From: JANQIO01 sp043585095
GTDB taxonomy: Bacteria; Pseudomonadota; Gammaproteobacteria; Pseudomonadales; Halieaceae
Assembly: GCA_043585095.1 (NCBI GenBank)
Contig: CP121321.1
Coordinates: forward strand, 3,224,001 to 3,288,000
Length of the DNA stretch: 64,000 nucleotides
Direction: 5' to 3'
In this document: one piece after another, positions 9,573 through 18,445 of the stretch
How the letters are laid out: each line of letters begins with the position of its first letter
How positions within the stretch are numbered: position 1 is the stretch's first letter
Made by a program: the position numbers and the translations under genes
The notes under the pieces: generated by a model
Databases searched by the model: none
The model's input: the letters and a program-made list of their open reading frames with translations, nothing else
What the model was told of the DNA's origin: nothing

Positions 9573-9791
9573 TTAGCTCTTGGAGACGCTACGGTTGCCG
9601 AACCGCTTGTTGAAACGATCTACACGGCCACCGCTATCGACAATCTTTTGCTTGCCCGTGAAGAACGGGTGGCATTTTGAGCAGACGTCAACGTGGATAT
9701 CTTCGCACATAGTGGAACGCGTTTTGATGACATTGCCGCAACTACAGTTCGCAGTAATGTCCTCGTACTTTGGATGAATCTCAGCTTTCAT
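9573..9791 (-). CDS. rpmE: 50S ribosomal protein L31, zinc-binding type
   Basis: L31 is a small protein of the large ribosomal subunit that helps bridge the subunits. The 72-residue sequence begins MKAEIHPKY and keeps all four zinc-ligand cysteines (C16, C18, C37, C40), so it is the C+ form rather than the zinc-independent YkgM form. AGGAG lies 7 bases before the ATG. It is transcribed alone, divergent from priA and ended by a strong terminator. Confidence 0.97.
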   Translation of the reverse strand: MKAEIHPKYEDITANCSCGNVIKTRSTMCEDIHVDVCSKCHPFFTGKQKIVDSGGRVDRFNKRFGNRSVSKS

Positions 9792-9977
9792 GGGTTAGCT
9801 CCTACGCTATGAATGCCGCCACCCGATCCAGGGCCGGGCACCGCACTCTATCTTTTTGGAGTCTGGCAGGCACGTTTTCAACCCACCTGTCAAAAATAGG
9901 TCGGGCATAGTACCAGACCGGACAACTTACGCAAGCCAATAAAGTCGCGGTTTTCAGGGCTCTGGTACACTCCCGCG
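9792..9977. promoter_or_regulatory. Divergent promoter region, rpmE / priA
   Basis: This 186-base spacer between the divergent rpmE and priA genes must hold both promoters. I see the rpmE ribosome binding site at its left end but no convincing -35/-10 pair, and no hairpin resembling an L31 autoregulatory leader. Confidence 0.35.
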
Positions 9978-12200
9978 ATGCTCATTTTGCGCCTCGCTAT
10001 CGCCACCCCCTTACGTCGTTTGTTCGACTATCTGGCGCCGCCCGACGCAGACCAAACTGAGCTGGCCACACTGCAAGCCGGATCCCGCATATTAGTGCCC
10101 TTTGGCAAGCGAGAAGTCATCGCCATACTTGTCGAAACCGCAACTAATAGCGATGTTCCCGAAGACAAGCTTAGGCCCGCGCTACGCATTCTCGATTCAC
10201 AACCTCTGCTAAGCAGAGGCGTGCTGGCGCTGTGCCGCTGGGCCGCAGAGTACTACCACCACCCCACGGGAGAAGTGCTTGCTGCCGGACTCCCCACTCG
10301 ACTGCGACAGAACGAAAAAGTCGCTACCCGCACAGACCACTGGCAGCTATCACTGGAAGGTAAAGGCTTGCCAACAGGGGCGCTATCTCGCGCACCAAAA
10401 CAGGCCGCTCTGCTGCACGCTTTGCAGCAGCAGAGCCCTCAGGCCTGGAGCGATCTGGCGGACGCCGGCCACAGTGGCGACGCACGACGTGCGCTGCAAC
10501 GAAAAGGACTGATCGAAGCCACCGATGCGCCGGCGGTTGCCCGCCCGGCACAATGGCAGCAGGGCCCGCCCCTGTCTGAACAACAGCGCGAGGCCGTGAA
10601 GGCCCTCTCGGGTACGATCGATAGCGGTGACGACGCTATTCCACAGGGTTTTCAGGTTTCACTGCTGCATGGCGTTACCGGCAGTGGCAAGACCGAGGTC
10701 TATCTGCGCCAAATCGCTCACACCCTGAGTACCGGCCGGCAGGTTCTGGTGCTAGTGCCAGAAATTGGCCTGACGCCCCAATTGGCAGAACGGCTCGCAC
10801 AGCGCTTCGACGCCGAGATTGCGTTGCTGCATTCCGGATTAGCCGAAGGCAGCCGTGCAACGGCATGGACTAACGCTAGCAGCGGTCGCGCCCACATCGT
10901 AGTTGGCACGCGCTCGGCGGTTTTCACCAGCCTGGCCCGACCCGGATTAATCATCGTCGATGAAGAACATGATGCCTCGCTGAAGCAACAGGACGGTTTT
11001 CGCTATAACGCCAGAGATCTGGCGGTCAAACGCGGACAGCTTGAGGACATCCCGGTTATCCTGGGCAGCGCGACACCCAGTCTGGAAACACTGCATAATG
11101 CGCTGCAGGGCCGCTACCAGCACCTGATTCTCAGCGAGCGAATCGGTGAGGCCGTATTGCCGCAGGTCGAGGTGCTGGACGTGCGCAGCGCGCACTTGCA
11201 GGGCGGCATGTCTGATGCACTGCTGCAGGCCGTTGCCCAGCAGCTAGACGCCAACAATCAGGTGTTGCTGTTTCTGAATCGCCGCGGCTATGCCCCAACG
11301 CTGCAATGCCATGACTGCGGTTTCATCGCCAACTGTCGGCACTGCGACGCCAGACTCACCCTGCACAGAGCCCGGGGAGAGTTGCGCTGCCACCATTGTG
11401 AATGGCGTTTGCCGGTGCCTCGGCAATGCCCGCAGTGCGCCAGCCGGCAGCTCAACCCAAAAGGTGTCGGCACCGAGCAGGCCGAATCGGTTTTGGGCCA
11501 GCGCTTCCCCGCTTACCCGGTCTACCGCGTAGACCGGGATTCGATGCAACGCAAGGACGCCATGGCCACCCTGTCGGACACGGTTAACCGCGGCAACCCC
11601 TGCATTTTGCTGGGCACCCAGATGCTGACCAAAGGACATCACTTCCCCGCTGTCACTCTGGTCGGCTTACTGGATACAGACAACGCCTTATTCAGTGCTG
11701 ATTTTCGCGGCCCCGAGCGCATGGGTCAGCTTATCACGCAGGTTGCGGGACGCGCCGGGCGCGCTCAGCGGCCGGGCCGGGTCATGCTCCAAACCCACTA
11801 TCCTGACCATCCGCTACTGACCACGCTGTTAACAGGTGGCTATGACAACTTTGCAGAAAGACTATTAGCGGAGCGCCAGTCACTGGGTCTACCGCCGTAT
11901 GGACATCTTCTGGTAGCGCGAGCAGACGCCCAGGACCTTAATGCGGCCGAACAGTTTCTCGCGGCGCTGCGACAGGGTTGCTGCCTGGACGGGCTACCCG
12001 CTGGCACCCAGCTCATAGGCCCGCTGCCATCTCCAATGCAGCGACGTAAAGGTCGCTACCGCGCGCAGCTGCTGGCAGTCGCCACCTCGCGCAGCGTCTT
12101 GCAAGCCATCGCTCGGCAGCTCGTGCAGCTCGGCGAGCAGTCGCCCACAGCGAGGCGGCTGAGCTGGTCAGTGGATATCGATGCGCTGGATACCGCCTGA
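9978..12200 (+). CDS. priA: Primosomal protein N' (replication restart helicase PriA)
   Basis: PriA recognises stalled or repaired replication forks and reloads the replisome. The 740-residue protein has the N-terminal DNA-binding domain (LRLAIATPLRRLFDY), the Walker A loop GVTGSGKTE (Lys238) and the DEEH Walker B motif at 328-331. A zinc region with paired cysteines lies around 440-480 (CHDCGF..CRHCDARL..CHHCEW..CPQCAS), followed by the helicase C domain with GTQMLTKGHHFP. Length is normal. It leads a block with argS. Confidence 0.96.
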   Translation: MLILRLAIATPLRRLFDYLAPPDADQTELATLQAGSRILVPFGKREVIAILVETATNSDVPEDKLRPALRILDSQPLLSRGVLALCRWAAEYYHHPTGEVLAAGLPTRLRQNEKVATRTDHWQLSLEGKGLPTGALSRAPKQAALLHALQQQSPQAWSDLADAGHSGDARRALQRKGLIEATDAPAVARPAQWQQGPPLSEQQREAVKALSGTIDSGDDAIPQGFQVSLLHGVTGSGKTEVYLRQIAHTLSTGRQVLVLVPEIGLTPQLAERLAQRFDAEIALLHSGLAEGSRATAWTNASSGRAHIVVGTRSAVFTSLARPGLIIVDEEHDASLKQQDGFRYNARDLAVKRGQLEDIPVILGSATPSLETLHNALQGRYQHLILSERIGEAVLPQVEVLDVRSAHLQGGMSDALLQAVAQQLDANNQVLLFLNRRGYAPTLQCHDCGFIANCRHCDARLTLHRARGELRCHHCEWRLPVPRQCPQCASRQLNPKGVGTEQAESVLGQRFPAYPVYRVDRDSMQRKDAMATLSDTVNRGNPCILLGTQMLTKGHHFPAVTLVGLLDTDNALFSADFRGPERMGQLITQVAGRAGRAQRPGRVMLQTHYPDHPLLTTLLTGGYDNFAERLLAERQSLGLPPYGHLLVARADAQDLNAAEQFLAALRQGCCLDGLPAGTQLIGPLPSPMQRRKGRYRAQLLAVATSRSVLQAIARQLVQLGEQSPTARRLSWSVDIDALDTA

Positions 12201-12252
12201 CGTAAGCCGACTACCGCGGGCACAGTAGCCACAGCCGCGGCGAACAGGGATA

Positions 12253-13974
12253 ATGCCGGCCTTTGAAATCAAGCGCCCAGATAACCCCATGAAGGAACAC
12301 CTGAACGAGCTGATCAGCCAGGCCTTAAACACACTGGCCGAAGCCGGCGACCTGCCCAGCGACCTTGCCCCCAGGATTCAACTGGAGCGAACCCGCGACC
12401 CTTCACACGGTGATCTGGCCAGCAATATTGCGCTGACACTGGCGAAGCAGGCCGGCATGCCGCCACGGGACCTTGCCAGCAAGATTTGCGCAGCACTGCC
12501 TGCTTCACCCCAGCTCCGCAAAACCGAGATCGCCGGGCCAGGCTTTATCAACTTTTTCCTGACCGACGCCAGCAGTGCAGCGGTTGTTTCTACCATTTTG
12601 GCGCAGCGCGAACACTTCGGCCGCAGTGATACGAATGCCGGTCAGCAGGTGCAAGTTGAGTTCGTGTCGGCGAACCCGACAGGGCCTTTGCATATTGGTC
12701 ACGGCCGTCAAGCCGCACTGGGCGACTGCGCTGCGCGCTTACTGGAAGCGACCGGCTGGCAAGTCAGTCGAGAGTTCTATTACAACGATGCTGGAGAGCA
12801 GATCAACAATCTGGCGCTGTCTGTGCAGGCCCGTGCAAGAGGCTTAAGCCCGGACGATGACGCCTGGCCTGCTGACGGCTACCGCGGCGAATATATCAGC
12901 GACGTTGCCAGGGACTATCTGGCCGGCGCACACGTTGACGCGGCAGACAAACAAGTGGACGCCGCCGGTGACCCCGATAATCTGGACGCTATTCGTGAAT
13001 TCGCGGTGGCATATCTTCGCCACGAACAGGACCTGGACCTGCAGGCATTTGGCGTACAGTTTGATGTCTTCTTTCTGGAGTCTTCACTATATGAATCGGG
13101 CGAAGTGGACAGCACCGTTCAAGCACTGGTCAATCAGGGCCACACCTACGAAGAAGACGGCGCGCTTTGGCTCAAAACCACCGACTACGGCGACGACAAA
13201 GATAGAGTAATGCGCAAGCGCGATGGCGGGTACACGTATTTTTTGCCCGATGTCGCCTACCACCACAACAAATGGCAGCGCGGCTTTAGCCGCGTGATTG
13301 ACGTGCAGGGGGCGGACCACCACAGCACAGTAACCCGGGTTCGCGCCGGGCTGCAGGCCCTTGAGGTCGGGATACCCGAAGGCTGGCCGGAGTACGTACT
13401 GCACCAAATGGTCACGGTGATGCGCGGTGGTGCCGAAGTGAAAATTAGCAAGCGAGCTGGCAGCTACGTCACGCTGCGCGACCTTATCGACGAGGTCGGT
13501 CAGGATGCGACGCGGTTTTTCCTTGCGGCCAGAGCACCGGGCTCCCAGCTCACTTTCGACATCGATTTGGCGCTAGCGCAATCAAACGACAACCCTGTTT
13601 ACTACGTGCAGTACGCCCACGCGAGAGTGTGCAGCGTGTTTCGAAAGCTGGAGGAAAATAAGGTTAGCTGGGATCAGGCGGCGGCGCTTGAGCAGCTCGA
13701 CCAACTGGTTGAGGAGGAAGAAAAAGCCTTGCTCAAGCGACTTGATCAGTATCCAGAGCTTGTCAGCCTGTCGGCTCAGCGTTCTGAGCCGCACAATATT
13801 GCCAACTATTTGCGCGAGCTGGCCGGCGACTTTCACAGCTGGTACAACGCACATAAAGTGTTAGTCGACGACGCGGCTCAGCGTGACGCGCGGCTGGCGC
13901 TGTCAGCTGCGGTGGGTCAGGTCATTCGCAATGGTCTGTACCTACTGGGCGTTAGTGCACCAGAGAGCATGTAA
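12253..13974 (+). CDS. argS: Arginyl-tRNA synthetase
   Basis: This class I synthetase charges tRNA-Arg. It shows the ArgS N-terminal additional domain, HIGH at 147-150 inside NPTGPLHIGHG, and the KISK loop at 397-400. The C-terminal anticodon-binding DALR domain includes YAHARVCSVFRK. The given start has AGGGA very close to the ATG; the ATG at 12289 (MKEHLNEL) fits the usual N-terminus of the family better and would give a 561-residue protein, but has no clear ribosome binding site. It lies 52 bases after priA and 3 bases before the SPOR-domain gene. Confidence 0.96.
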   Translation: MPAFEIKRPDNPMKEHLNELISQALNTLAEAGDLPSDLAPRIQLERTRDPSHGDLASNIALTLAKQAGMPPRDLASKICAALPASPQLRKTEIAGPGFINFFLTDASSAAVVSTILAQREHFGRSDTNAGQQVQVEFVSANPTGPLHIGHGRQAALGDCAARLLEATGWQVSREFYYNDAGEQINNLALSVQARARGLSPDDDAWPADGYRGEYISDVARDYLAGAHVDAADKQVDAAGDPDNLDAIREFAVAYLRHEQDLDLQAFGVQFDVFFLESSLYESGEVDSTVQALVNQGHTYEEDGALWLKTTDYGDDKDRVMRKRDGGYTYFLPDVAYHHNKWQRGFSRVIDVQGADHHSTVTRVRAGLQALEVGIPEGWPEYVLHQMVTVMRGGAEVKISKRAGSYVTLRDLIDEVGQDATRFFLAARAPGSQLTFDIDLALAQSNDNPVYYVQYAHARVCSVFRKLEENKVSWDQAAALEQLDQLVEEEEKALLKRLDQYPELVSLSAQRSEPHNIANYLRELAGDFHSWYNAHKVLVDDAAQRDARLALSAAVGQVIRNGLYLLGVSAPESM

Positions 13975-13977
13975 ACC

Positions 13978-14589
13978 GTGACCCAGGATTTTGCCAACAA
14001 AGGTGGTAAACCGAAGCGCAGGTCCTCTAGCAAGAGCAGCGGCGGGTCATCCGGTCGCGACGGCGGTAACAAGCGCGGCCGCGACAAAGGCGGCAGCAAC
14101 AAAAACAGTGGCAGCGCCACGCCGTGGCCGTGGTTTGTATCTGGAATGGTATGCGGGATATTACTGTCGGGCCTGGCGTGGCTGGCCTTGCAGCAGCCAG
14201 AAACTATCGAAGCCATTGAGGCGGCCACCGCACCGGTCACACAGGAGCGGCCGAAGCCGCGCTTCGACTTTTATACCTTGCTACCCGAACAACGCATCGA
14301 CGTAGAACTGGAGCCGGATACAGTCGCGACCGAACGCCCCGAGCCCGTCATCAGCCAGTTTCTTCTACAGGCGGGGTCTTTCAAACAGGAAGACGATGCA
14401 GACCGCCGACGTGCCGAGCTGATCCTGCTGGGCCTGGAGGCGAGCATCAAAGCCGCCACCACCGATAACGGCCAGTGGTATCGCGTCTATATCGGCCCTT
14501 TCGAGTCGCGCTCCAAGCTACAAAGCGCACGTAGCCTGACGGCACAGCAGGGCATCGACACACTGCTCCTAAAGCGACCTGCGGGCTGA
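13978..14589 (+). CDS. SPOR-domain cell division protein, FtsN-like
   Basis: The 203-residue protein has a very basic, Gly/Ser-rich cytoplasmic tail (1-46), one transmembrane helix (about 52-72), a proline-rich periplasmic linker and a C-terminal SPOR domain (about 124-200; FLLQAGSFKQEDDADRRRAEL and WYRVYIGPF). SPOR domains bind denuded glycan strands at the septum. The argS-ftsN-hslVU order is the known context of FtsN in many gammaproteobacteria, so this may be the functional FtsN. The short linker and poor conservation leave the name open. The start is GTG, 3 bases after argS. Confidence 0.85.
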   Translation: MTQDFANKGGKPKRRSSSKSSGGSSGRDGGNKRGRDKGGSNKNSGSATPWPWFVSGMVCGILLSGLAWLALQQPETIEAIEAATAPVTQERPKPRFDFYTLLPEQRIDVELEPDTVATERPEPVISQFLLQAGSFKQEDDADRRRAELILLGLEASIKAATTDNGQWYRVYIGPFESRSKLQSARSLTAQQGIDTLLLKRPAG

Positions 14590-14646
14590 GTAGCGCCACA
14601 CCCGATTTTTCAGTCACGCGTCGAATACAGCGCAGTAAAGCCCGCG

Positions 14647-14675
14647 CTTGAACTTGGCCTGGCGCGCCCCCATAT
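14647..14675 (+). promoter_or_regulatory. Sigma-32 (heat shock) type promoter for hslVU
   Basis: CTTGAA at 14647-14652 and CCCCATAT at 14668-14675 match the -35 (CTTGAAA) and -10 (CCCCATnT) elements recognised by RpoH, with a spacer of about 15 bases. The expected start point lies before AGGAG at 14688-14692, which precedes the hslV TTG start by 7 bases. HslVU is a classical heat-shock operon, so position and sequence agree. Confidence 0.75.
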
Positions 14676-14700
14676 CCCGCTAAGCTGCAGGAGAAAAACT

Positions 14701-15249
14701 TTGGAACAATATCGCGGAACCACCATTCTGTCCGTTCGGCGTGGCAACTCTGTTGTCATTGGCGGTGATGGCCAGGTGTCATTGGGTAATACCGTCATGA
14801 AGGGCAACGCGCGTAAAGTGCGGCGACTCTATAAAGACCGCGTGCTGGCCGGGTTTGCTGGCGGCACTGCCGATGCGTTCACGCTGTTTGAGCTATTCGA
14901 GGCCCAACTCGACAAACATCAGGGGCATCTGGTACGCGCGGCAGTAGAGCTTGCCAAGGCCTGGCGCACCGAGCGCTCGCTGCGCCGGCTGGAGGCGTTA
15001 CTAGCGGTGGCGGACGCGCACACATCTCTAGTCATCACCGGCAATGGTGATGTCATCGAACCCGAAGACAACCTGATTGCGATTGGTTCAGGGGGCCCGT
15101 TTGCTCAGTCCGCTGCCCGCGCCTTGCTCGACAACACCGAGCTATCAGCGCGGGACGTCGTCGAAAAAGGACTCGGCATCGCTGCCGACATCTGCATTTA
15201 CACTAATCATAACCGCGTCATCGAAGAGCTCGACTGCGGTCAGGAGTAA
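14701..15249 (+). CDS. hslV: ATP-dependent protease subunit HslV
   Basis: HslV forms the double hexameric proteolytic core of the HslVU protease. The 182 residues contain the threonine-protease fold with GTTILSVRRGN, GGDGQVSLGNTVMKGNARKVR and AGFAGGTADAFTLFE. The predicted catalytic threonine is Thr7, so a six-residue MEQYRG peptide must be removed rather than only the initiator methionine as in E. coli. The start is TTG: no nearby ATG keeps the N-terminus, and a strong AGGAG sits 7 bases upstream. hslU follows 3 bases later. Confidence 0.95.
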   Translation: MEQYRGTTILSVRRGNSVVIGGDGQVSLGNTVMKGNARKVRRLYKDRVLAGFAGGTADAFTLFELFEAQLDKHQGHLVRAAVELAKAWRTERSLRRLEALLAVADAHTSLVITGNGDVIEPEDNLIAIGSGGPFAQSAARALLDNTELSARDVVEKGLGIAADICIYTNHNRVIEELDCGQE

Positions 15250-15252
15250 TCC

Positions 15253-16572
15253 GTGTCAAACATGACCCCCCGGGAAATTGTCCACGAGTTGGACCGGCAT
15301 ATTATTGGCCAGGATGAGGCAAAACGCGCCGTGGCCATCGCGCTGCGTAACCGCTGGCGCCGCTTGCAGCTCGATGACGATCTGCAAACTGAGATCACTC
15401 CCAAAAACATCTTGATGATCGGTCCCACCGGCGTCGGTAAGACAGAAATCGCCAGACGGCTGGCGCGACTTGCAAACGCCCCCTTCATTAAGGTTGAAGC
15501 GACCAAGTTCACCGAGGTGGGTTACGTGGGACGGGACGTGGAATCCATCATAAGAGACCTCGTCGATGTCTCCATCAAAATGCTGCGTGAACAGGAGATG
15601 GAAAAGGTGCAATTTCGCGCAGAAGAAGCAGCAGAGGAGCGCATCCTTGATCTGCTATTGACGCCGGCGCGCGACGGCGACAGCGCCGACTCCTCTACTC
15701 GACAAATGCTGCGCAAGAAACTGCGCGAGGGCGAGCTGGATGAACGCGAAATCGAGGTTGAGCTTGCCGACCCCGGCGCAGGGGTCGAGATTATGGCGCC
15801 ACCTGGGATGGAAGAAATGACCAGCCAGCTGCAAAACATGTTCTCCAATCTGTCCGGGCAACGCACCAAAGCACGCAAGGTCACAGTGAAGACCGCTTTT
15901 GAAAGCCTGCGCGATGAAGAGGCGGCAAAGCTGGTCAATCAGGATGATCTCAAGCAACGTGCCCTGCACGCCGCAGAGCAAACCGGCATCGTTTTCATCG
16001 ACGAGCTCGATAAAGTCGCCAAGCGCGGTGAAACCGGCGGCACCGACGTGTCACGAGAGGGCGTGCAGCGCGATTTGCTGCCGCTGATTGAGGGTTCCAC
16101 CGTCAGCACCAAGCACGGCATGATCAAAACCGACCATATCCTTTTTATCGCCTCTGGTGCCTTTCACCTGGCCAAACCGTCTGACCTGATACCCGAGTTA
16201 CAGGGCCGACTGCCGATCCGCGTCGAACTGGCTGCACTGACGCCCGGCGACTTCGAACGCATCCTGGTAGAGCCCCGCGCGTCGCTTACCGAGCAATATC
16301 AGGCGCTGCTGGGCACCGAAGGTCTGAAACTGTCTTTCAGGGATGATGGCATCCGACGGCTCGCTGAGATCGCCTGGCAAGTCAATGAAAGCACTGAGAA
16401 CATCGGCGCACGCCGGCTGCATACAGTGATGGAAAGACTGCTTGAAGACGCCAGCTACAACGCCACCGACGCCAGCCTCAAGGAAGGTCAGCTTGCAGTT
16501 GATGCAGACTACGTTGACAGCCAATTGGCTGCCCTGAGTCAGGATGAAGATTTGAGCCGCTTTATTCTTTAA
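15253..16572 (+). CDS. hslU: ATP-dependent protease ATPase subunit HslU
   Basis: HslU is the AAA+ unfoldase that feeds HslV. The 439-residue protein begins at GTG (MSNMTPREIVHELDRHIIGQ). It has Walker A GPTGVGKT at 57-64, the pore loop GYVGRDVE, an inserted I-domain (about 110-235) and Walker B IVFIDELDK. The C-terminus ends DLSRFIL, the conserved tail that docks between HslV subunits. It is co-transcribed with hslV. Confidence 0.97.
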   Translation: MSNMTPREIVHELDRHIIGQDEAKRAVAIALRNRWRRLQLDDDLQTEITPKNILMIGPTGVGKTEIARRLARLANAPFIKVEATKFTEVGYVGRDVESIIRDLVDVSIKMLREQEMEKVQFRAEEAAEERILDLLLTPARDGDSADSSTRQMLRKKLREGELDEREIEVELADPGAGVEIMAPPGMEEMTSQLQNMFSNLSGQRTKARKVTVKTAFESLRDEEAAKLVNQDDLKQRALHAAEQTGIVFIDELDKVAKRGETGGTDVSREGVQRDLLPLIEGSTVSTKHGMIKTDHILFIASGAFHLAKPSDLIPELQGRLPIRVELAALTPGDFERILVEPRASLTEQYQALLGTEGLKLSFRDDGIRRLAEIAWQVNESTENIGARRLHTVMERLLEDASYNATDASLKEGQLAVDADYVDSQLAALSQDEDLSRFIL

Positions 16573-16641
16573 CAGTACGCTAAGGCATAGCCCCGCTGCG
16601 TGCCCAATAGGGACGCCATCAGGGCACATTAGAGACAGGCC

Positions 16642-17016
16642 ATGACACCACAGAAAATCCATCTACATCAGGCCTCCAGAGAGCTGGAGCTGGTATACAG
16701 CGATGCCAGCTACCGCCTGTCCTGTGAGTTGCTGCGAGTTCATTCACCGTCAGCCGAAGTCAAAGGCCATGGCCCGGGCCAGGACGTTTTGCAGGTCGGC
16801 AAAAAGCAGGTGGGCATAACTGACGTCAAGCCGGTGGGCAATTACGCCCTGCAGCTTTTTTTCGATGACGGTCATGACTCCGGGATCTACAGCTGGTCCT
16901 ACCTGCGTGAGCTATGCGAGAAGCAAGATAGGCTATGGTCAGCCTACCTCGCCAGACTGGAAGCCGAGGGCGGCAGTCGCGACCCGGAAGTTCAGGTTCT
17001 CCAATTCGACCCCTGA
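16642..17016 (+). CDS. DUF971 domain protein (gamma-butyrobetaine hydroxylase-like N-terminal domain)
   Basis: This 124-residue protein is a stand-alone DUF971 domain: PSAEVKGHGPGQ, VGITDVKPVGNYALQLFFDDGHDSGIYSWSYLRELC. In eukaryotic butyrobetaine hydroxylase a related domain binds zinc. Stand-alone bacterial members often lie beside hslVU and ubiE, as here, and some have been linked to iron-sulfur protein assembly. The in vivo role of this one is not known. Confidence 0.85.
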   Translation: MTPQKIHLHQASRELELVYSDASYRLSCELLRVHSPSAEVKGHGPGQDVLQVGKKQVGITDVKPVGNYALQLFFDDGHDSGIYSWSYLRELCEKQDRLWSAYLARLEAEGGSRDPEVQVLQFDP

Positions 17017-17065
17017 GGGTCCCAACGCGGTACAATGGTCGGCCAAATTGCCAAAACACCGAACC

Positions 17066-17815
17066 ATGAGCGAGACAAAAAAGACCCACTTTGGTTATCA
17101 ACAGGTTGATCAGGACGCAAAAGAGAGCCTGGTTGCCGGGGTGTTCGATTCTGTAGCCGCACGCTACGACCTGATGAATGACTTGATGTCAGGCGGCATC
17201 CACCGCGTGTGGAAGCGCTTCACCATTGAAGTGAGCGCTGCGAGACCAGGCCAGCATATTCTGGACATTGCCGGTGGCACCGGCGATCTCGCCGCACGGT
17301 TTGCCGACATAGTCGGCAAGGAAGGCTCGGTCGTGCTAGCGGATATCAATGCCTCGATGCTAGCCGTCGGGCGCGACAAGCTGATCAACACCGGCTATTC
17401 AGGCAATATCGAATACGTTCAGGCCAACGCCGAATGCCTGCCTTTCCCAGACTATCACTTCGACACCGTGACCATTGCTTTTGGTCTGCGCAACGTCACC
17501 GAAAAAGAACGTGCTATCGCCGATATGCTGCGAGTTCTCAAGCCAGGCGGCCGACTTTTGATTCTGGAGTTCTCCAAGCCTCGCAGTGAATTGCTGTCGA
17601 AAGCTTATGATAGCTATTCGTTCAATATCCTCCCGGTTTTAGGCCGCATGGTAGCGGGCGATAGCGACAGTTATCAGTACCTTGCGGAAAGTATTCGCAT
17701 GCATCCGAATCAGGACACCTTGAAAGACATGATGGAAGACGCGGGCTTTGTGCGCTGTGAATACTTCAATATGACCGGTGGCATTGTTGCGCTGCACCGG
17801 GGCTTCAAGGCCTGA
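17066..17815 (+). CDS. ubiE: Ubiquinone/menaquinone C-methyltransferase UbiE
   Basis: UbiE methylates the benzoquinol ring carbon in ubiquinone synthesis. The 249-residue protein starts MSETKKTHFGYQQVDQ and has FDSVAARYDLMNDLMSGGIHRVWK, the SAM-binding LDIAGGTGDLAARF, VLADIN, and FGLRNVTEKERAIADMLRVLKPGG, all diagnostic. The reading frame is open for 67 codons upstream, but the family N-terminus sets the start at the ATG at 17066. It is the first of three ubiquinone genes (ubiE-ubiJ-ubiB). Confidence 0.97.
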   Translation: MSETKKTHFGYQQVDQDAKESLVAGVFDSVAARYDLMNDLMSGGIHRVWKRFTIEVSAARPGQHILDIAGGTGDLAARFADIVGKEGSVVLADINASMLAVGRDKLINTGYSGNIEYVQANAECLPFPDYHFDTVTIAFGLRNVTEKERAIADMLRVLKPGGRLLILEFSKPRSELLSKAYDSYSFNILPVLGRMVAGDSDSYQYLAESIRMHPNQDTLKDMMEDAGFVRCEYFNMTGGIVALHRGFKA

Positions 17816-17817
17816 CG

Positions 17818-18444
17818 ATGGACCCAACCCTGCACACAGCAGGCGCGGCGGCGCTCGAAACGGCGGTTAATCAGGCTCTTAACCTGGACCCTGCAGTGGC
17901 GGGTCAATTGAGTGCCTTGGAGGGCCGGGTTTTCCATCTGGACTGCACAGCACCGCAGATCAGTCTTTATCTGGTGCCCACCGCGGGCCGAGTCAGCCTG
18001 AGAAGTTTCCATGATGGTGAGGTCACCACGGCGATTCGTGGCACGGCACGTGACTTTGCTGACCTCGCTGCTTCGGACGATCCGGCTGCTGCCCTGATTA
18101 ATGGCAATATTGCGCTGGTCGGCGACAGCAGCCCACTTATGGAGCTGCAACGTATTCTGTCTGCCCTTGAGCTTGACTGGGAAGCGCCGTTGGTCGACTC
18201 GCTGGGCGACGTCGCGGGACACCAGCTGGCCGAGGCATTGCGCGGCCTGTTTTCCTGGGGCCGCGGCGCCCATTCCAGCCTGATGCGGCAGCTTGAAGAA
18301 TATATACACGAAGAAGCGCGCCTGTCGCCTCCTCGTCAGGAGCTAGAAGATTTTTATGAAGATGTAGCCGTATTGGGCCAGCGCGTTGAACGTCTGCAGG
18401 CGCGCATTCGCAAACTCGCCGCAACCGTGGCCGAGGCTTCCTGA
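17818..18444 (+). CDS. ubiJ: Ubiquinone biosynthesis accessory factor UbiJ (SCP2 domain)
   Basis: UbiJ is a lipid-binding scaffold protein of the aerobic ubiquinone synthesis complex. The 208-residue protein has an SCP2-like sterol-carrier fold in the first ~115 residues (GRVFHLDCTAPQISLYLVPTAGRV, ALINGNIALVGDSSPLMELQRIL) and a C-terminal coiled coil (DFYEDVAVLGQRVERLQARIRKL). Its position between ubiE and ubiB supports the name; the gene lies 2 bases after ubiE and 1 base before ubiB. Confidence 0.92.
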   Translation: MDPTLHTAGAAALETAVNQALNLDPAVAGQLSALEGRVFHLDCTAPQISLYLVPTAGRVSLRSFHDGEVTTAIRGTARDFADLAASDDPAAALINGNIALVGDSSPLMELQRILSALELDWEAPLVDSLGDVAGHQLAEALRGLFSWGRGAHSSLMRQLEEYIHEEARLSPPRQELEDFYEDVAVLGQRVERLQARIRKLAATVAEAS

Positions 18445-18445
18445 G

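Noticed and set aside
9792..9977. Structured L31 leader or riboswitch upstream of rpmE
   Set aside because: No convincing stem-loop was found between the likely promoter region and the ribosome binding site.
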